A DNA stretch of 64,000 bases from JACPYF01 sp964348695 (GCA_964348695.1 CAYGDI010000001.1:124001-188000), one strand, 5' to 3'. Counted from the stretch's first letter, positions 1 to 8,402 are shown. Program-made: numbers and translations. Notes: generated from the letters alone by a model not told the origin.

Positions 1-269
1 TCGTCGTCTCCGTCGCCGGCACCTGTGCGATTGTCACCGGTGTGGACGATGGTGCCGTCGGGGCTCGCCAGGTTGTTGTAGAAAACAAACCAGCTGTCAC
101 CAGCTGCTTTGCCGGAAGCATCAACTGCGAACGCCGAGGCGTCGAGGTCGAACTTTTCGCCAGACGTACCTCGCTCGTCCCAGCCGAGACCGACCATGAC
201 GTTTGACAGCTGTCCTCCGGCTTCCTTTGTGAGGCTGACGTTGCCTCCCTTTTGCAGTGAAACGGGCAT
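1..269 (-). CDS. terD: TerD-family stress protein, C-terminal part outside window
   Basis: Only the first ~89 codons are present; the gene runs off the left edge. The protein starts MPVSLQKGGNVSLTKEAG and contains the family signature GLGWDER followed by FDLDASAF and a VFYNN stretch. TerD proteins bind Ca2+ through acidic residues and act with TelA, TerC and VWA proteins in tellurite and envelope stress responses. The start is the ATG at 267-269, preceded by AAGGA about 12 bases upstream. It is the first of a run of Ter-type genes in this window. Family assignment is secure; the exact paralogue (TerD, TerE or TerZ) cannot be settled from a fragment. Confidence 0.9.
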   Translation of the reverse strand, partial: MPVSLQKGGNVSLTKEAGGQLSNVMVGLGWDERGTSGEKFDLDASAFAVDASGKAAGDSWFVFYNNLASPDGTIVHTGDNRTGAGDGDD

Positions 270-309
270 GTGCACGTTTCCTTTCTAGGGCTGGTTGCCC
301 TGGTTGTAG

Positions 310-1461
310 TTACTTGCGCTTTCTCTGACCGAGAAGATCGAGAATATGAGTTAAGCGCCCAGTTCCCTTCATCTCCAGCTGAAGCTTTCCAGAGCCGTCA
401 TCGGACGGATAAAAAGCGATCAGTTGACCTGGAGTAAAAGTCCTTTCGCCTATCTTTACGGGAAACCGTACCAAAAATTGTGACTGCCAGGGTACTTGGT
501 TGTACCCATTGCCAGTTCGCCTTCTGATACGATCTTTTTGTAGTGCATCGTTCACCTGAGCTGAAAGTTGGGCTGCTGCTGCCGGGTCGGCGACATTTGT
601 CCAAAAATCAGTCAGCTGTTTGAGGTCTTCGTTGCTCTTTTGACGAACCTTCTTTTGCAAGGGGTCAGTCAAAAGCCATGGGTCGACCTGTAGCTCGAGT
701 TCGTTCAGGGTTGGCTGACGAGTCAGCGCTTCCTTGTACGCGGTACCGAGCAGGTATGGCGCCCATAGTTGTTGTCCGATAGTGAACGCAAGTTCGGCTA
801 TTGGAACGATCTTTTTGAGCAGTTGCAACTGATTGTTGGTCGTGGTGGTTGTCACCCAGCTTTGACGCAGGTGACGGAACACTTCCAACTGGGGCTGCAG
901 ACGTTGGTTAATGCTCTGATGTAGCGATTGCATTTGTGGCGGAATGCCACAGCTCTCGATACGTTCCAGATCATCAGCAACTTGCTCGATGATTGTGCAA
1001 CATAGATCCCATGAGCCCACGAAGTCGTCTTGCCGAAGTTTAAGCTCCGGAAAGTCTGCGAGGGTTGCGTTTAGGGGTCGACTACCTAGCTGAGATGCGG
1101 TCTGTGCTTCGACCGACCGCAGACGAGCTGCGTCGGCTAGATCGCATAGTGCATCTCCTTGCTGGTAGGTGTTTTCGGGAATGGCAGCGTTCTCAGCGTA
1201 CATCTTGACGACGCCGTCGAGGAAACTGGTTGCCATTTGCCACAACATTGCTGCCAGCCATTGACTATGTAGCAATGTCAGCGAAGAAATCGGTTGAGTC
1301 CAGACTGGCTTGTTGTGAGCTACGAGTAGCTCAACTTCTTTGTCAAAGACAGAAGTAGCTTGGTACTGTCCTTCGACCGTTCGCTGTAAAAGTTCGACGA
1401 CATGTAGGTCGTCGACAATGTCTGGTCCAATACGACCAAACACTAGGGCGACGCCCGACAT
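310..1461 (-). CDS. Hypothetical protein linked to the Ter genes
   Basis: A 383-residue soluble-looking protein with no signal peptide or membrane segment. I do not recognise the family. It is helical and Gln/Leu-rich in the middle (about residues 80-260) and ends in a basic tail (GQRKRK). A short beta-rich segment near residues 325-375 (FLVRFPVKIGERTFTPGQLI) could be a small separate domain. It lies upstream of terD on the same strand with a 40-base gap, so the two are probably cotranscribed. AAAGGAG sits 6 bases before the ATG at 1461, and a 17-bp-spaced promoter lies at 1538-1566. Inferred role: an accessory protein of the TerD system. Confidence 0.75.
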   Translation of the reverse strand: MSGVALVFGRIGPDIVDDLHVVELLQRTVEGQYQATSVFDKEVELLVAHNKPVWTQPISSLTLLHSQWLAAMLWQMATSFLDGVVKMYAENAAIPENTYQQGDALCDLADAARLRSVEAQTASQLGSRPLNATLADFPELKLRQDDFVGSWDLCCTIIEQVADDLERIESCGIPPQMQSLHQSINQRLQPQLEVFRHLRQSWVTTTTTNNQLQLLKKIVPIAELAFTIGQQLWAPYLLGTAYKEALTRQPTLNELELQVDPWLLTDPLQKKVRQKSNEDLKQLTDFWTNVADPAAAAQLSAQVNDALQKDRIRRRTGNGYNQVPWQSQFLVRFPVKIGERTFTPGQLIAFYPSDDGSGKLQLEMKGTGRLTHILDLLGQRKRK

Positions 1462-1537
1462 GTGTTCTCCTTTGGTTGACTGAATTGTGAAATTGCCCCT
1501 CTAGGTTTTGAAAATCTCCACCGAGAAGCTAGAAGGA

Positions 1538-1566
1538 ATTGTAGCACATAAAAATATACTATGCAA
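1538..1566 (-). promoter_or_regulatory. Promoter of the 383-aa gene and terD
   Basis: Minus strand: -35 TTGCAT (1561-1566), exactly 17 bases, then -10 TACAAT (1538-1543). It lies about 75 bases upstream of the start at 1461 and is divergent from the promoter at 1592-1620. Confidence 0.6.
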
Positions 1567-1591
1567 TATGTTTATACAACATACAAAGCTA

Positions 1592-1620
1592 TTGACTAGT
1601 ATATATTTTTCATATACTAT
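1592..1620 (+). promoter_or_regulatory. Promoter of the TerF-like VWA gene
   Basis: -35 TTGACT (1592-1597), 17-base spacer, -10 TACTAT (1615-1620). The intergenic region 1462-1691 is very AT-rich and otherwise holds only this and the divergent promoter. Confidence 0.6.
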
Positions 1621-1691
1621 GTGATGGTTGGCATTCCGTGTCAAGGTAGCTTCAAACTATCAACACAATCAGTCACCCAGGAGGTGTCTAC

Positions 1692-2489
1692 ATGGGCGTT
1701 TCGCTCGATAAGGTGGAGCGTGAAGCTCCGCACATGGTCAGTCTGGTCAAGCAGGCCGGAGTCACTCTCGAGAAGAAGGGGTTGAATCCGGATACTTACA
1801 AGTCTGCGGTTATAGCGACCCTCGATCACTCGGGTTCGGCTGCTGGTCTCTACGACCAGGGTCTCATGCAGGAAGCTGCGGATATCGCATTTGCAGCTGG
1901 TCTGTTGTTCGATGACGATGGCGCCGTACCGTTGTCGCTGTTTGACAACGGCGTCAACCCGCTCGGCGACATGACTCTCCAGAACTGCAAGAACTTCGTG
2001 GCTCAGCACCAAAACTACCGTTTCGGTGGCACCAGCTACGAAGCCGCACTGCGCTGGATCGTTGACGAGGCTGGTTTCGGCAACGTCAATCTCGACGACG
2101 GCGCCTCCGGAGGAGGCCTGTTCAGTCGCAGCAAGGGTTCTGGCGGTGGACTGTCGGTCAAGGCCGCAGCGGCTTACCCGACATACGCCATCTTCGTCAC
2201 CGACGGAGAGCCGCAGGATCCGAGGCAAGCCGAGGTCTACCTGCGCCAGATGAGTCAGCTGCCGATTTTCGTGCAGTTCATCGGCGTCGGTCCTCACAGG
2301 TTCGACTTCCTGCGTCAGCTGGACGACATGGACGGTCGTTTCATCGACAACGCCAACTTCTTCGACGCGAAGGACGCTGGCAACGATCAGGGCAAAATGC
2401 TCGAGCTGATGCTCAGCGAGTTCCCCGACTTTTACGTCGAGGCTCGCCGCAAGGGGCTGATCGCACAGGGGGCTCCGGTTCCCGGCTAA
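1692..2489 (+). CDS. VWA-domain protein, TerF C-terminus-like
   Basis: A 265-residue cytosolic VWA protein of the type found in the C-terminus of TerF. The metal-dependent adhesion site is visible: D-x-S-x-S in TLDHSGSAAG near residue 45, a Thr in FGGTSYEAAL near 110, and VTDGEP near residue 175. A glycine/serine-rich insert (ASGGGLFSRSKGSGGG) lies between strands. In Ter systems such proteins bind divalent cations and work with TerD and TelA; the exact partner is unknown. The start is the ATG at 1692 with AGGAGG 8 bases upstream. It is a single-gene transcript with its own promoter and a strong 3' hairpin at 2496-2535. Confidence 0.88.
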   Translation: MGVSLDKVEREAPHMVSLVKQAGVTLEKKGLNPDTYKSAVIATLDHSGSAAGLYDQGLMQEAADIAFAAGLLFDDDGAVPLSLFDNGVNPLGDMTLQNCKNFVAQHQNYRFGGTSYEAALRWIVDEAGFGNVNLDDGASGGGLFSRSKGSGGGLSVKAAAAYPTYAIFVTDGEPQDPRQAEVYLRQMSQLPIFVQFIGVGPHRFDFLRQLDDMDGRFIDNANFFDAKDAGNDQGKMLELMLSEFPDFYVEARRKGLIAQGAPVPG

Positions 2490-2495
2490 ACAATT

Positions 2496-2535
2496 GGGAC
2501 TGTGCGGAAGGATTTTTATCTTTCCGTGCAGTCCC
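2496..2535 (+). terminator. Hairpin after the VWA gene
   Basis: An uninterrupted ~18-bp stem with G-U pairs and a TTTT loop: GGGACTG (2496-2502) pairs with CAGTCCC (2529-2535), with CGGAAGGAT/ATCTTTCCG inside. It follows the stop codon by 6 bases. The U-tract after it is weak. Confidence 0.7.
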
Positions 2536-2645
2536 ATATATAATTTCTAGGTATTTTTCGTCACTCATAGGTGGCGTTTTTTGTTTTTCTAAACTTTCGC
2601 CGTTTACGGCTCATCAGTATAGCTATCATATCTATAGAGTTTAGC

Positions 2646-2676
2646 GGGGGTAACGTGCTGGATTGCACGCACCCCC
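2646..2676 (-). terminator. Hairpin after telA
   Basis: GGGGG (2646-2650) and CGTGC (2654-2658) pair with GCACG (2665-2669) and CCCCC (2672-2676). It lies about 30 bases 3' of the telA stop on the minus strand. No clear U-run follows, so this may be a processing or stability element rather than a strict intrinsic terminator. Confidence 0.45.
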
Positions 2677-2708
2677 TGAGGGTTAAGCACCCCTGGGCTG
2701 TGGTTTGA

Positions 2709-4019
2709 CTAGGCAGTCAGCACCGGTGTTGCCGGTACCTTGATCAGGTCGTCTTCAGACTGCGATGCGGATTCGACCACTCGATCGATGATCGCACTGT
2801 CGACTTGCTCGTGCACTGTGGCCAGTTTGCCTTGAGCGGCAAAGATGGCCTGGTTGAGCTCCTTGCGCTTCTGCTCTCCGTTGACGAACTCCTCGAGGAC
2901 ACCTTCTGCCGCCAGAGCGAGCGAGTCGGTGACCGAAGCGATCGTTTGAGGCGTCAGCGACGGAGTCTGAATGACCGAGGCAATGTCCGGAAGTGTCTGA
3001 GCCCCTGCTTCGAAGAACTCAGTCACTACACGGTTGTGCATCGCGTCGACTGCCGCGGCAAAATCTGCCGCTTCCATGGTCTTTGCCATCCGCTGCCATT
3101 GGAGCAAAACGCCCTTCATGGTTGGGATGGTTGATGTGACCAGGTTGTTCAGCTTGTTGGCCATACCAACGTCCACACTGCGCATCATGCGAGTCTGGGG
3201 CGAGGTGGCCCACGCAATGAACAGCCGACCTTTGAAGTCACCGATCTTGGCCTTGACGGCTGAGATCAGGTCGGCACGACGCTGGCGCTCCTCGTTGTTG
3301 CGATTGCTGAGGTCTGTCGGGTCGGGCGTGAACTGTTCGGCGTCCTTGCCCGCCTCGTCTACGACGTACTCCATGACGGCGATGACGTAGATGAGCTTGC
3401 CGATCTCAGCTTCGTTCTCCTGATAGAGAACGTCGAAGAGAGCGACGTTTCGGGTGATGTCGGACTGACGGCCAGCAAGATCTGCTGCCATTCGGTCCAG
3501 CTGCTTCTCCATGCTCAGCAGGTCAGCACGCATGTCCTCGACAAAGGCTTTGCCTCTGTTGAGCCACTTTCTGACACCGCTTGACATCTTGCGGTATCTC
3601 TCAGCAACATCCGGGTCGCTGACGTCGTACTTGGCCTTCTTGTTGCGCATCGTTTTGTTGAGATCCTTCATTGCTTCGTGCAACTCGGTGATCCTCACGG
3701 GCTCGACTTCACGAAGAAGTCGCTCCACGATGGTGTTGACTCCTTGGAGCTCAGGCACTCCGTAATTCATCAGTACCTGAGTGTCCGCAAGCATTTGCGG
3801 GTAGATGGCGATTGCCATCTTCTCTGCCTCGGCCTGCATAGCAGGTGGCAGGAGATCACGGCAGATCAGTTCCTGGCGACTTTCAGGGGTCTTGGCGACC
3901 ACTGCAAGTGCCATGTCTGCAGCTCCTTGTTGCGGAGCCTCAGCAACCCCTAGGGGTTTTGGTGGAACGATCTCTACAGAGACCGGTGTGGCCAATTGTA
4001 CTGCTGTGCCTGTTGACAT
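2709..4019 (-). CDS. telA: TelA/KlaA-family toxic anion resistance protein
   Basis: A 436-residue protein of the TelA family (PF05816), mostly long helices with coiled-coil character. Typical family stretches are visible: a helix around residues 95-130 (YGVPELQGVNTIVERLL), the K-rich KDLNKTMRNKKAKYD, and GRQSDITRNVALFDVLY near residue 185. TelA proteins are cytosolic or membrane-associated and accompany TerD and XpaC in tellurite, colicin and cell-wall stress responses; their molecular activity is not settled. AAAGGAG lies 8 bases before the ATG at 4019. It follows the XpaC-like gene by 25 bases in one operon, the pairing also seen for XpaC and YaaN in Bacillus. Confidence 0.92.
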   Translation of the reverse strand: MSTGTAVQLATPVSVEIVPPKPLGVAEAPQQGAADMALAVVAKTPESRQELICRDLLPPAMQAEAEKMAIAIYPQMLADTQVLMNYGVPELQGVNTIVERLLREVEPVRITELHEAMKDLNKTMRNKKAKYDVSDPDVAERYRKMSSGVRKWLNRGKAFVEDMRADLLSMEKQLDRMAADLAGRQSDITRNVALFDVLYQENEAEIGKLIYVIAVMEYVVDEAGKDAEQFTPDPTDLSNRNNEERQRRADLISAVKAKIGDFKGRLFIAWATSPQTRMMRSVDVGMANKLNNLVTSTIPTMKGVLLQWQRMAKTMEAADFAAAVDAMHNRVVTEFFEAGAQTLPDIASVIQTPSLTPQTIASVTDSLALAAEGVLEEFVNGEQKRKELNQAIFAAQGKLATVHEQVDSAIIDRVVESASQSEDDLIKVPATPVLTA

Positions 4020-4044
4020 ACAGACATCTCCTTTGGCTTGTCGT

Positions 4045-4488
4045 TTACAGGCGACGTACAGATAGAATCTGCGTGTCGACTTTGAAGTTTGTCAAGCTAG
4101 CACTACCGCCTGACGGTCTGGATTCAAACAACTCAACTGCGAAATTGCGAATTGCATCTCGACCACGCTTCAGATACATGCTTGCATCTGGGTAGCCGTC
4201 GGGATCATTCTCAATCTCGATATATCCCTCGACCACACGTAGTATGGTCTCAAGCTGTTTTTGGAACGTTGCTATGTCTGCTCCCGAGGGAGAGCCATTG
4301 TGACTACGTTTTAGGAACAAGCTTTCGCCTTGCTGTGCGATACGGGTGAGGAATACCTTGATATGAGGATGCTGAACTTTTGGGCGCAGCATCCCTACTT
4401 GGTCGAGCAGTTCTTGAATGTGCTCGATCGAGTATTTTTCTTGCTCTACTACTGGCAGATTAGGTTTTTGCCTGTCAAACCATGCCAC
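4045..4488 (-). CDS. Small helical protein upstream of telA, XpaC-like
   Basis: A 147-residue helical protein without membrane segments. By helix pattern (LLDQVGMLRPKVQHPHIKVF, then FQKQLETILRVVEGYIEI) and its place directly before telA, it resembles the cytoplasmic part of XpaC-type proteins, though identity looks low and this is an inference. GGGAGG lies 11 bases before the ATG at 4488. It heads a two-gene operon with telA, driven by the promoter at 4552-4580. It could equally be an unrelated TelA-associated protein. Confidence 0.65.
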   Translation of the reverse strand: MAWFDRQKPNLPVVEQEKYSIEHIQELLDQVGMLRPKVQHPHIKVFLTRIAQQGESLFLKRSHNGSPSGADIATFQKQLETILRVVEGYIEIENDPDGYPDASMYLKRGRDAIRNFAVELFESRPSGGSASLTNFKVDTQILSVRRL

Positions 4489-4551
4489 TTTAGCCTCCCT
4501 TCAACCTCGGGCTTTGTAAGTGTATGTTAATTTGCTGGTTGAACTTAACTT

Positions 4552-4580
4552 ACAATAACATTTTGAAAACAATGAGTCAA
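4552..4580 (-). promoter_or_regulatory. Promoter of the XpaC-like/telA operon
   Basis: Minus strand: -35 TTGACT (4575-4580), 17 bases, -10 TATTGT (4552-4557), about 65 bases before the first start. Confidence 0.6.
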
Positions 4581-4751
4581 TACTATTACTACTGTCGAGG
4601 TAACAAAATTGTTATGGTCTAGTACTTGTAATATGCAGCTTTTTATGATATCGTAAAGAAACTGTGTGAGTTTGTTTTATTAAAACCACACGTGTACCTT
4701 TACGGTAACGGTGTGAATCAGTTTCTGTCATCAAAAGAACAGGAAGTAAGG

Positions 4752-5795
4752 ATGAAGCATTACAGGATCGATATTCTGATCACTGGACTGGTAACAGTCT
4801 TGGTCGGGATCTATTTGGGGATATCCCCAATGATTTCGCTGCTGATTTTGGCGGCACTGGAGATTTCGTTGTCGTTTGACAACGCTGTTGTCAACGCAAC
4901 GGTGCTCAAACACATGAGCGAGTGGTGGCAGAAAATTTTCATGACTGTCGGCATCTTGATTGCTGTCGTCGGTATGAGGTTTGTGTTTCCTATCGCAATT
5001 GTGTGGCTGACTGCCAGTATTCCATTCATGGATGTCGTGGATCTTGCTCTGCATGATGCCGATCTCTATGGAGAACGACTGCACGAAGCGCACTCCGAAA
5101 TCGCCATGCTCGGTGGGATTTTCCTGCTGATGGTGTTTTTGAACTTCATGTTTGAAGATCGGGACACCAAATGGCTTGGCCCTCTGGAGCGTGTCTTGGC
5201 ACGTGCGGAGCGGTTTGACACATTGGCGGCGATGATCGCGATTGTTGTGATCCTGCTTATCACTGCGTTTGTGCCTTCCGCTGATCAGTTGGCGGTTGTA
5301 GCGACAGGACTCATCAGCCTGGGAATGTATCTTGGGCTGAGCCTCTTTGCGGAGGTATTTGAGCATGAAGACGACAAACTGCAAAGTGAGATTGTGCCTC
5401 GCACAGGCATGGCGGCCTTTGCGCTGTTCATGTATCTCGAGTTTCAGGACGCGTCATTCAGTTTCGATGGTGTGATCGGTGCCTTTGCGGTTACCAACAA
5501 CATCATTGTGATTGCAGCCGGACTTGGTATTGGTGCGTTGTTCGTACGGTCTATGACTGTGCACTTGCTACGTACCAACAAGCTGGTTGAGTTGCGCTAT
5601 CTGGAACATGGTGCTCACTGGGCTATCGGTGCGCTTGCTGCGTGCCTGCTCGGAGGTGTCTTTATCGAGATCTCTGAGTATGTCGTTGGTTTGATTGGTG
5701 TGTCGTTCATCGTGGCGGCCATCACTCACTCGTATCGGGCGAATCACAAAGATTCCCTAGCGACTAACAAGCCACAAGCAGCAGTGGTCGAATAG
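4752..5795 (+). CDS. DUF475 integral membrane protein, TerC-like superfamily
   Basis: A 347-residue polytopic membrane protein with about nine hydrophobic helices. It carries the acidic in-membrane motifs of the DUF475/TerC group: EISLSFDNAVVNATV near residue 40 and FSFDGVIGAFAVTNN near residue 240, where the Asp and Asn residues are thought to bind metal. TerC relatives act in Mn2+ or tellurite handling and metalation of exported proteins. The start is placed at the ATG at 4752, where AGGAAG ends 5 bases upstream; an in-frame ATG at 4692 has no ribosome site. It lies next to the telA operon and is probably its membrane partner. Confidence 0.92.
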   Translation: MKHYRIDILITGLVTVLVGIYLGISPMISLLILAALEISLSFDNAVVNATVLKHMSEWWQKIFMTVGILIAVVGMRFVFPIAIVWLTASIPFMDVVDLALHDADLYGERLHEAHSEIAMLGGIFLLMVFLNFMFEDRDTKWLGPLERVLARAERFDTLAAMIAIVVILLITAFVPSADQLAVVATGLISLGMYLGLSLFAEVFEHEDDKLQSEIVPRTGMAAFALFMYLEFQDASFSFDGVIGAFAVTNNIIVIAAGLGIGALFVRSMTVHLLRTNKLVELRYLEHGAHWAIGALAACLLGGVFIEISEYVVGLIGVSFIVAAITHSYRANHKDSLATNKPQAAVVE

Positions 5796-5801
5796 CATCT
5801 C

Positions 5802-5834
5802 GGGTGACTCTGCGCATTTCGCGCGGGGTCACCC
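5802..5834. terminator. Bidirectional hairpin between convergent genes
   Basis: A continuous 14-bp stem (GGGTGAC 5802-5808 with GTCACCC 5828-5834, inner GCGC/GCGC) and an ATTTC loop, placed between the DUF475 gene and the convergent phosphoribosyltransferase-like gene. Confidence 0.7.
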
Positions 5835-5864
5835 AGATGTACTAACTCTGATTCACACCTATTT

Positions 5865-6725
5865 TTATTGTGCTATTGTAAGTGTTTTTCGACTCATGTA
5901 AGCTTGACGAAAAACGTCTACACCTTCATGATAAGCTCCCATATCGCCCAAGTTGTCGCCCTCGATGTATTGGGAAATTGTTTCGAGTGTTTTGTCGCTC
6001 ATAGCGTCACAAAAACGCACGATTTCTTCTGGGCTACTCGAGACTATCATTTTACAAATACGTGCGTTTGGTACAAAAGATTCAGTCTCGCGGTTGAGTT
6101 TTGCAACATTTGCTAGTGAACGAATGGCACAATGATTGATAGCAGCCTCTATGCGAGGGTCTTTGCTGCCTTCAGCAACTTTTAGGATATATGCGTAGGA
6201 TATCGGGGTTTCGGACAAACCAGAACGCATGAACAATTTGTGAATAATTTTCTCGTGTGATCCTGTGACTAAGATATCGTCAAGTGCTACAACACTGTCG
6301 AGATCTGTATCGAAACCTTCTGGCATTGAGAGGCCATTTTTTTCCATGATTTGTTCTCGCTCCTCGATACCCATCGAGGCATAATCCCCTTCGGTTAGAT
6401 TGTGTCGGTCTATCTTGAAAGGCGTGATAATTGCTTGGGGTGCGAGTTCCCGGGCGCGACTGACAAAAGACCCTAACATCGAATGCGATGCTGGCGGTGC
6501 TACTTTGTACGCTGATGATGTCACAGCGTGTTTACCCTCAGCGATTAGTCCCTCGTCAATCATTTTTTCAGCAAGCAGTTCACCGTATTGGCGTGCTATC
6601 TCACCATCACCATATTTGAATCGACTGTATTCTATCGGTATAACGGCTTGTTGAAGGGTGTGAGGGATTGCGATTGACGTCTGATCAACTTTATCGAGCC
6701 AAGTTCTTTCTACGCGACCACTCAT
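5865..6725 (-). CDS. Phosphoribosyltransferase-like protein of a Ter-type biosynthetic set (second copy)
   Basis: A 286-residue protein whose centre holds a PRPP-binding-type loop: hydrophobic strand plus double acid plus glycine, VVALDDILVTGSHEK near residue 150. A second shared signature, YSRFKYGDGEIARQYG, lies near residue 33 and recurs in the neighbouring gene, so the two are tandem paralogues. Type I phosphoribosyltransferases join or cleave a base and PRPP; such enzymes with a HAD phosphatase form the proposed nucleoside-like metabolite pathway of Ter-linked loci. Its ATG overlaps the upstream stop by four bases (ATGA), with AGGAGA upstream, so translation is coupled. Substrate unknown. 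Confidence 0.75.
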   Translation of the reverse strand: MSGRVERTWLDKVDQTSIAIPHTLQQAVIPIEYSRFKYGDGEIARQYGELLAEKMIDEGLIAEGKHAVTSSAYKVAPPASHSMLGSFVSRARELAPQAIITPFKIDRHNLTEGDYASMGIEEREQIMEKNGLSMPEGFDTDLDSVVALDDILVTGSHEKIIHKLFMRSGLSETPISYAYILKVAEGSKDPRIEAAINHCAIRSLANVAKLNRETESFVPNARICKMIVSSSPEEIVRFCDAMSDKTLETISQYIEGDNLGDMGAYHEGVDVFRQAYMSRKTLTIAQ

Positions 6726-7588
6726 GCTAGATCTCCTGTATATTGCACTAGTTGTTGATAGCCACTTTTGTATTTTTGTATAAAATCAGGACCTGTGTCT
6801 AGGGCTCCTCTAAGAGCTACTTCTAGTTGTTCTTGTGTCATTGCGTGTAGTACATTGTCTAGATCTTGTTCTGATAATGCAAGGATCATTTTGAGTGTGC
6901 GGATATTGAGATCAAAACCAGCATCAGATTGTATAAGCGGTATGAGGTCATTCGCGCCGCTCATTGCTGTTGTGTTGATGTGGGATTCGACATGTGGTGA
7001 TGTTGCGGCTTGTGCAGTATCAAATACTGCTATGTAACCCAGTAACACAGAAGCTGGGGTTTGCTGCTCTGCTGCCAGCGTATCGAGAATACGTTTTTCG
7101 GCTCCACCTGAAATACGAATATCGTCGAGTATAACAACATCACGATCATCTAGCCTGTATCCTTCTAAGCTAAAATCTATCGAGGCCAATTCAGCAGCTC
7201 GTTCCTCTGCGCTGGCGGTCGAATAATCTGTGTTAGTAACACTGTTTTTGTAGACATGTAACATCTCTGCAGGCTCTAGACCACCCTCGACTCGTTGACG
7301 ATTTATTCTATCTAAACAGTAGCGTGTTAGGTATCCGCAAGCTGGCTGGACAGCTTTGAAGGCAACGAGAAATGTAGGTGCTTCTTCTGATTCAAATATA
7401 TAAGAGGCATCGTCAGTAAAGGTCTCGACGAGCTCATGGGCATATCGCTCGGTGTCTCTACGACTGCCATATTTCATGCGGCTGTAGGACGCAGCATCAA
7501 ATATCTGACCGTGTGCGTCTTGGATCTCACCATTGTCTGCGTATTCGAGGTTGTAAACTGCGCTCTGTAGTACGTTTGATTGAGCCAT
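6722..7588 (-). CDS. Phosphoribosyltransferase-like protein of a Ter-type biosynthetic set (first copy)
   Basis: A 288-residue paralogue of the next gene. It shows the same N-terminal signature (YSRMKYGSRRDTERYA, near residue 34) and the PRPP-loop-like VVILDDIRISGGAEKRIL near residue 135. The last position of the classical TGxT loop is altered in both copies, so catalysis is likely but not certain. It sits between the HAD phosphatase (start overlaps the HAD stop by one base, TAATG) and the second copy (four-base overlap), which implies fixed stoichiometry and joint function. I assign the superfamily with fair confidence and give no substrate. Confidence 0.75.
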   Translation of the reverse strand: MAQSNVLQSAVYNLEYADNGEIQDAHGQIFDAASYSRMKYGSRRDTERYAHELVETFTDDASYIFESEEAPTFLVAFKAVQPACGYLTRYCLDRINRQRVEGGLEPAEMLHVYKNSVTNTDYSTASAEERAAELASIDFSLEGYRLDDRDVVILDDIRISGGAEKRILDTLAAEQQTPASVLLGYIAVFDTAQAATSPHVESHINTTAMSGANDLIPLIQSDAGFDLNIRTLKMILALSEQDLDNVLHAMTQEQLEVALRGALDTGPDFIQKYKSGYQQLVQYTGDLA

Positions 7589-8286
7589 TAGATTAGCCCT
7601 TTCTCGCGAGCATCTTTGATAGTCGTGGCAGTGATGGTGGTGTTATCTACTGGCTTGTCAGCTAAATGCACAGCTTTCATGCCCGCAGCGGTTGCTCCCT
7701 TGTAGTCGGCGGTGTGGTTGTCGCCGACATGAGTAATATGTTCTGGTGCTAACCCAAGCAAGGTTGCTGTTTGTGCGAAGATCTTTGCACTAGGCTTTGC
7801 GGCTGCTACTTCGTTGGAAAAGATATGATGATCAGTACGCTGTAAGATGCCAGCTTGATCGAGGGCTTCTCTCATGTAAACACCATCAAAAAAACCTGTA
7901 TTGCTAGTGAGTGCTATAGGGTTGTCTTCTTGGATTGCATCTAAAGTGGACAGCAGATAGGGCTCATATAGAACGACTGGATAGAGCAAAAATTGTTCTT
8001 GTACTTCTATTGCCAGTGCTTGAATGGCTTTTACCCCTAGAGGAGTTTTGAGTAAGTCGGCGATTTTTTCTAGTCTCTCAACGGGTCCAAATTGTGTGCC
8101 GGTCGAGTCTGTGAGACGGTCGCACAAAACGTCAGTTTGTCGTAGAGCTACCTGCATGATTTCTGGATCAATACCAAACCTGTCAGCTACCAGCTGGTTG
8201 CGTGCTGGCTTGTGCTCCGGGTTGCTTCGGATTAGTGTCTTCCAGACATCGAAGCTGACTGCTTGGTTCTTTACTTGTTCACTCAT
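7588..8286 (-). CDS. HAD-superfamily phosphatase
   Basis: A 232-residue HAD hydrolase. All four motifs are visible: motif I SFDVWKTL (nucleophile Asp near residue 13; Trp precedes the usual general-acid position), motif II ALTSNTG near 130, motif III Lys in AAAKPSAKIF near 165, motif IV HVGDNHTADYKGA near 190. An alpha-helical C1-type cap lies between motifs I and II. It would remove a phosphate from a small metabolite. It heads the three-gene operon with the two phosphoribosyltransferase-like genes, and HAD enzymes belong to the biosynthetic module described for Ter-linked gene clusters. Confidence 0.85.
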   Translation of the reverse strand: MSEQVKNQAVSFDVWKTLIRSNPEHKPARNQLVADRFGIDPEIMQVALRQTDVLCDRLTDSTGTQFGPVERLEKIADLLKTPLGVKAIQALAIEVQEQFLLYPVVLYEPYLLSTLDAIQEDNPIALTSNTGFFDGVYMREALDQAGILQRTDHHIFSNEVAAAKPSAKIFAQTATLLGLAPEHITHVGDNHTADYKGATAAGMKAVHLADKPVDNTTITATTIKDAREKGLI

Positions 8287-8298
8287 ACAAATACATCT

Positions 8299-8312
8299 TT
8301 AGATATATCTAA
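8299..8312. promoter_or_regulatory. 14-bp perfect palindrome upstream of the HAD operon
   Basis: TTAGATATATCTAA, fully self-complementary, 13 bases before the HAD start codon. It could be an operator for a dimeric repressor. No regulator gene lies next to it. Confidence 0.35.
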
Positions 8313-8402
8313 GTATAATAACATAAATCATTGATAAAATCAATATATTTTACAATATTATGCATGGTTTGTTGAGAGTGGGTTCAATAGTGTTTTTGGA
8401 GT

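Noticed and set aside
1641..2537. A 298-codon frame antisense to the VWA gene
   Set aside because: It mirrors the real gene, whose VWA motifs and ribosome site are clear.
4731..5384. A 217-codon frame antisense to the DUF475 gene
   Set aside because: The plus-strand protein has membrane helices and family motifs; the antisense product is low-complexity His/Gln-rich.
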